The notes under the pieces were generated by a model that worked only from the letters and a program-made list of their open reading frames with translations, was not told where the DNA came from and did not search any database. Of a stretch of DNA of 64,000 nucleotides, positions 60,446 through 64,000 are shown one piece after another (position 1 is the stretch's first letter; each line of letters opens with the position of its first letter). The translations under genes and the position numbers were made by a program. Source of the DNA: Aureispira sp. CCB-E (GTDB lineage Bacteria; Bacteroidota; Bacteroidia; Chitinophagales; Saprospiraceae); contig NZ_CP133671.1 in assembly GCF_031326345.1 (NCBI RefSeq), forward strand, positions 4,216,001-4,280,000, read 5' to 3'.

Positions 60446-61696
60446 ATGATTAAGAAGCTATTTAATAATATAAAGGCAAAAGTTCTTCCAGTTGTACATT
60501 ATATTTACAACCACCCCTTAGTACATCCTATTATACATCCAATATATACTATTCTTAGCAATACCATACAAAGTTACAACGATCACAAGGTATTTCGTTT
60601 AGGAGCAGCACTAGCCTATTACACTATTTTTTCCTTGCCAGCACTTATTATTGTAATTGTTGGTTTGGTTGGCTTTTTCTTAGGAGAAGCCGCTGTTCAT
60701 GGAGAAGTCTATCTTTTTTTGGTCGAATTTGTTGGACCAGAGGCTGCCAAACAAGTAGAAAATGCCGTGATCAACATCGGTACTCCAGATACCAATTGGT
60801 GGGCAACTGTTATTGGTATAGGGGTTCTTATTTTTGTTGCTACAGGTGTTTTTTATGCCCTCCAAGATACTTTAAATCATATTTTTGAAGTCAAACCAGT
60901 TCCTACAAGAGTTCGAGTATTGGAAGTGCTTATCAATCGGGTACTTTCTTTGGGAGTTGTACTAAGTATTGGTGGTTTGCTTCTTTTATCCATTGTTCTC
61001 AATGCATTACTCTTAGAAATGAGTAATTTCATTAGTGGCAACAAAGCCTTTTTGCACGACACACTTCCTGATTTCTTCATTCCTTATATGGAATATTTGA
61101 CCGATTATTTTTTAGTATTCTTAAATCTTGGCATTTCTGTTTTTTTGGTCACCTTATTTTTTGCTATGCTATATAAAATTCTTCCCGCAGTCAAATTACA
61201 GTGGAAATATATCTGGTTAGGTGCCTTTTTTGCTGCCATACTATTTTGGATTGGGCAATTGGTCATGGGAATCTATTTGAGCAAGACTAGTGTCATTTCA
61301 GCCTACGGTGCTGCGGGGTCTATTATTGTCATCTTAATTTGGGTTTCCTATTCTTCTCAATTAGTCTTTTTGGGGGCAGAATTTATTATTGCTGCTTGTA
61401 ATTACAACGACGTTGAAATCAAACCCAAACGATTTGCTAGAGCACTGCAAAAGACTCGCCGCAAAAAGATAATCAAACAAATTGCTCGCAAACAGCTAGA
61501 AGATCTTTCTAATGATTTCTTGATAGCAGCTCCACCTTCATATACCAAACTCCGAGAAGCTAATGAGATGGCAAGTGTAGAAAACCTTCCCAACCCTCCT
61601 GCTCCCGATCCTCAACAAGAGGACATAAGTAAAAACATCAAATCCAATGAAGAACTTGGATTCAATTCGGATAAAAACATTGATTTAACCAAATAA
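60446..61696 (+). CDS. YihY/BrkB-family membrane protein
   Basis: An integral membrane protein of 416 residues with six helices in the YihY/virulence-factor-BrkB family (sometimes called ribonuclease BN by error). Family signatures: LGAALAYYTIFSLPALIIVIVGLVG (first helix), the VFYALQDTLNHIFEVKP segment, GVVLSIGGLLLL, KLQWKYIWLGAFFAAILFWIGQ, and SAYGAAGSIIVILIWVSYSSQLVFLGAEF near the C-terminus. Residues about 320-416 form a basic then Pro/Asn-rich cytoplasmic tail. Function in this family is not established (proposed transport or sodium tolerance). A TATATTTG (60427) lies only 12 bp before the ATG, so a very short leader is possible. Confidence 0.9.
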   Translation: MIKKLFNNIKAKVLPVVHYIYNHPLVHPIIHPIYTILSNTIQSYNDHKVFRLGAALAYYTIFSLPALIIVIVGLVGFFLGEAAVHGEVYLFLVEFVGPEAAKQVENAVINIGTPDTNWWATVIGIGVLIFVATGVFYALQDTLNHIFEVKPVPTRVRVLEVLINRVLSLGVVLSIGGLLLLSIVLNALLLEMSNFISGNKAFLHDTLPDFFIPYMEYLTDYFLVFLNLGISVFLVTLFFAMLYKILPAVKLQWKYIWLGAFFAAILFWIGQLVMGIYLSKTSVISAYGAAGSIIVILIWVSYSSQLVFLGAEFIIAACNYNDVEIKPKRFARALQKTRRKKIIKQIARKQLEDLSNDFLIAAPPSYTKLREANEMASVENLPNPPAPDPQQEDISKNIKSNEELGFNSDKNIDLTK

Positions 61697-62047
61697 GATT
61701 GATATGATCTTAAAGTTTCAATTGGAATGATAATTGATTTTTAGGTTAAAATCGTATTTTTACTACTGTCATAACATCAACTTTATTTTCCATATACTTT
61801 ATTGAATACTTCGTGGATTTTTTCGTTTTTTACAAAGAACAAAAAGCAATTTTTCATCAATCTGATTATCAATATTTTAACCATTCAAACCCTAAGAAAC
61901 ACATCTTATTGATAATCAACTGCGCAGTACTCACAAAGTAGCACGTAGTAGCAATATAACTAAAAGCGCAGTGCTCACGAAGTGAACTGATGCGCTTTTT
62001 ACCCGAAGTAATGTTATTAAAAAACACACGCAAACGATTTCATCATT
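61697..62047. other. 351-bp intergenic region with repeat copy 6
   Basis: Between the YihY and MORN-caspase genes. Contains the degenerate palindromic element at 61807-62010 and no open frame. Confidence 0.6.
61807..62010 (-). repeat. Dispersed palindromic repeat, copy 6 (degenerate)
   Basis: A 204-bp element with short outer repeats TACTTCG (61807-61813) and CGAAGTA (62004-62010). Inner arms TGATTATCAAT (61863-61873) and ATTGATAATCA (61908-61918) pair exactly. The order of modules (GGATTTTTTCGTTTTTTAC, arm, CATCTTATTGATAATCA) parallels copy 1 read on the same strand. The right part contains GTAGTAGC and GCGCAGTGCTCACGAAGT modules seen elsewhere in the family. Confidence 0.65.
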
Positions 62048-63244
62048 ATGTTATCCAAACAATACCTATCTTCTTTTATTTCTATTTTCATCTTAACAAT
62101 ACTTAGTACCCTTGGATTTGGGCAAACAGGTTGCACCATTGGCGATTGCCAAAATGGAAAAGGTCGATTTATTTATGAAAATGGAGACAAATACATTGGG
62201 GAATTTAAAAACTCAGTGCCTCATGGTCGTGGCGTTTATTATAACAAAGATGGAAGCATGTATAAAGGTCCCTTTGTAAATGGGAAACGCCAAGGTTATG
62301 GTACGTTTATTTGGACTAATGGCGAAAAATACATTGGAGAGTACCACAATAATATGCGTCATGGAGAAGGCATCTATACATTTTCGGATGGCACGCAACA
62401 AAAAGGTATTTGGCGAGATGGAACATTTGTAGAAACTATTGTAGAACAAAAAACAGAAGTTGTTGTTGCTAGCAACGATCCTTTTGGTTCCAACAAAGAA
62501 GAAAAATATGTTGGCAAATTTTTCAAAGCATTGAGCAATGTTGACACTAGTCAAGCAAGAACTGCGTTGATTATTGGTAATAGTTACTATCAAAAAGCCC
62601 CTCTAAAAAATCCAGTCAATGATGCCATTGCCATTGCAGAAGAACTCCAACGTTCTGGTTTTGATGCCTATGTTTATACGGACTTGAACCAAATTACTAT
62701 GAAAAAAGCCATTCGAGAGTTTGGAGAAACTCTAAAAGAACGAGGCGGTGTAGGTCTATTTTTTTATGCAGGGCATGGTCTACAAGCTGATGGACGAAAC
62801 TTTTTAGTTCCTGTTGATGCGGTTATTGCCAAAGTCCAAGATATTGAATTTGAATCGGTCGATTTAGGGCGTGTTTTGTCAGAGTTCGAATACGCAGAAA
62901 ATGATATGAATATTATTATTCTGGATGCTTGTAGAGATAATCCATACAAAGAGGAGTTTGAAAAATCTAAGCATGCCAGTTATAATGGTTTGGCATCTAT
63001 TGGTTCTGCGCCTTACAACTCGTTTATAGCTTTTTCAACCGCTCCTGGATCGGTTGCTTTGGATGGTAAAGGAGTCAATGGGTTGTATACGCAAGAACTG
63101 CTAAAAGCCATGAGCAAAAAAGGACCTGGATTGGAGGAAGTATTCAAGCAAGTCCGCAGAAATGTTCGTAAATCATCGGAAGGCAAGCAAATTCCTTGGG
63201 AAAGTTCGTCTGTAGAAGACGATTTTTATTTCAAAATTCCATAG
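62048..63244 (+). CDS. Secreted caspase-like (C14) protein with MORN repeats
   Basis: A 398-residue protein. Signal peptide 1-25 (cleavage after GFGQ). Residues about 30-125 carry MORN-type repeats (GDKYIGEFKNSVPHGRGVYY, SMYKGPFVNGKRQGYGTF, EKYIGEYHNNMRHGEGIY). The caspase p20-like domain (about 165-398) opens with RTALIIGNSYY and has the catalytic His243 in FFYAGHGL and Cys295 in ILDACRDNP, with FIAFSTAPG and DGKGVNGLYTQEL for the rest of the p20/p10 fold. Prokaryotic caspase homologues usually cleave after Arg/Lys or Asp; specificity and trigger cannot be told here. MORN plus caspase is a frequent pairing in Bacteroidota. The gene stands alone. Confidence 0.93.
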   Translation: MLSKQYLSSFISIFILTILSTLGFGQTGCTIGDCQNGKGRFIYENGDKYIGEFKNSVPHGRGVYYNKDGSMYKGPFVNGKRQGYGTFIWTNGEKYIGEYHNNMRHGEGIYTFSDGTQQKGIWRDGTFVETIVEQKTEVVVASNDPFGSNKEEKYVGKFFKALSNVDTSQARTALIIGNSYYQKAPLKNPVNDAIAIAEELQRSGFDAYVYTDLNQITMKKAIREFGETLKERGGVGLFFYAGHGLQADGRNFLVPVDAVIAKVQDIEFESVDLGRVLSEFEYAENDMNIIILDACRDNPYKEEFEKSKHASYNGLASIGSAPYNSFIAFSTAPGSVALDGKGVNGLYTQELLKAMSKKGPGLEEVFKQVRRNVRKSSEGKQIPWESSSVEDDFYFKIP

Positions 63245-63738
63245 GATTACTTTTTTTCATTCTGTATCCTCACTCAGTTCTGATTCTTTTATGCTAAGAA
63301 CGTAGGCATAAAAGAGCCCTCATACTGAGATAAACACCTAAGTAACGATAAAAAATAATCTTCCGATTTGCCTAATCTTGCTGCCAATTTTTGAAAACTT
63401 ATATTTTTGAACGTTACTAAGCAATTTTATTTTTTTGCAATAAAATCGCAGGTTTTTGTATTTCCTATTATTGAATGTTGACCTATCTTTGGTTTACTAA
63501 AAATGGGTTATGTTGGTTTCATATTTTGGGGTTCGTCCATACATTACAAATTTTTCAACAGAGTAATAAACGAAGAACCTGTATGATACCAATTCCCAAC
63601 TAGTACTTAATACCACACCCCAAGCTACGTGAGCTATTAGCTATAAGATGAATGAGGCATTAGAAAGAGATCTTCATCATCTTCCTTCCTTAACTCATCA
63701 TACAACTTACATCTCTACTCAATTTTTTGGTTGTGTTG
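63245..63738. other. 494-bp gene-free region with a repeat fragment
   Basis: Between the caspase gene and the IS1-type gene. It contains a fragment of the palindromic family: TTTTTCAACAGAGTAAT at about 63552-63568, close to the right end of copy 1 (TTTTTCAACGGAGTAAT). The inverted repeat of the IS1-family element is expected near 63690 but I cannot mark it. No open frame is seen. Confidence 0.5.
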
Positions 63739-64000
63739 TTAAATGTATGATGGAAGTTCATTGAAATAAAAGACAAAAATTTTAAACAAATGCCATTGAT
63801 ACTTAAGTTTCTTAGAAAACTTGGTAGTTCTTCGGTGAAATCGTGCAATTTTAGAGCGAATAAGAGTATTAATACCTTCAATATCTTTAGTAAAAGATTT
63901 ACCAATAATATGTTGATAATAAGGTAAGACCTCTTTAAAACTCTTAAAAGCATCTGTACAGTAAAATTCAATTTCTATATCTAGACACTTTAATTGTGTC
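63739..64000 (-). CDS. IS1-family transposase, C-terminal part (runs off the window)
   Basis: The minus-strand frame read from the window edge encodes at least 86 residues ending with TAA at 63741-63739: FYCTDAFKSFKEVLPYYQH, then IIGKSFTKDIEGINTLIRS, and ARFHRRTTKFSKKLKYQW. The D in YCTDAFKSF and the N/R in IEGINTLIRSKIARFHRRTTKFSK match the end of the IS1-type catalytic domain (usually G-K-x-x-T-x-x-I-E-R-x-N-x-x-x-R ... R-x-T-x-x-F-S-K). The 5' end lies outside the window, so integrity cannot be judged. A hydrophobic frame over the same bases in another register (63690-63971) is a shadow. Confidence 0.8.
   Translation of the reverse strand, partial: TQLKCLDIEIEFYCTDAFKSFKEVLPYYQHIIGKSFTKDIEGINTLIRSKIARFHRRTTKFSKKLKYQWHLFKIFVFYFNELPSYI

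Noticed and set aside
63690-63971. Hydrophobic minus-strand frame at the window end
   Set aside because: The adjacent register encodes a clear IS1-family transposase C-terminus over the same bases, so this frame is a shadow.

Overview
The window comes from an AT-rich member of the Bacteroidota. The evidence is a TonB-dependent receptor with an N-terminal carboxypeptidase-regulatory domain, a type IX secretion sorting tail, an OmpA/PD40/TPR envelope protein, a tricorn-type protease, an HU-CCDC81/SPOR protein, a secreted caspase with MORN repeats, weak ribosome binding sites, and several TAnnTTTG-like -7 promoter boxes. A Saprospirales-type (Aureispira/Saprospira-like) bacterium would fit, but that is a guess from gene content. 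There is no phage block, CRISPR array, rRNA or tRNA that I can see. The window looks chromosomal, with single genes and short operons separated by many hairpin terminators.

Layout. 1-1123: 3'-truncated bioA. 1.2-8 kb: hotdog thioesterase, GH92 mannosidase lipoprotein, esterase lipoprotein, fatty-acid desaturase, small membrane protein. 8.05-9.53 kb: intact-looking IS4-family insertion sequence. 9.55-12.85 kb: tricorn-like protease. 13.6-22.1 kb: ychF, thioredoxin-fold protein, VOC protein, MATE transporter, a beta-barrel-like secreted protein paired with a B3/B4-domain protein, and a secreted vWA/MIDAS protein. 22.5-28.6 kb: small secreted protein, HU-CCDC81/SPOR protein, MarR regulator overlapping a shikimate kinase/hydrolase fusion, TonB receptor. 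28.6-33 kb: two palindromic repeat elements, one splitting a lipoprotein gene, then a small membrane-protein/DUF1963 operon and a CrtI-like oxidoreductase. 33-47.7 kb: S15 peptidase with T9SS tail, ADP-ribosylglycohydrolase, GrpB, hydrolase, glutamate-synthase-like protein, unknown envelope proteins, ArsR regulator, OmpA protein, cobalamin adenosyltransferase. 48.5-51.6 kb: NUDIX-folK-deoxynucleoside kinase operon and bioF. 51.6-57.7 kb: one gene for a 2030-residue protein built on a Y/F-x2-G-Y/F-x2-G repeat. 57.9-63.2 kb: two small membrane proteins, a thiolase with altered catalytic residues, YihY/BrkB, and MORN-caspase. 63.7-64 kb: the end of an IS1-family transposase gene that runs off the window.

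The main items outside ordinary housekeeping are: (i) a family of dispersed 130-310 bp palindromic elements, at least six copies, with outer terminal inverted repeats and an inner stem whose sequence changes are compensated between arms; one copy interrupts a lipoprotein gene; (ii) the giant GY-repeat protein; (iii) a thiolase lacking the catalytic His and the NEAF Asn; (iv) an in-frame shikimate kinase/alpha-beta hydrolase fusion; (v) a secreted vWA protein with three N-terminal repeats. No search tools were used; family names rest on motifs read by eye.
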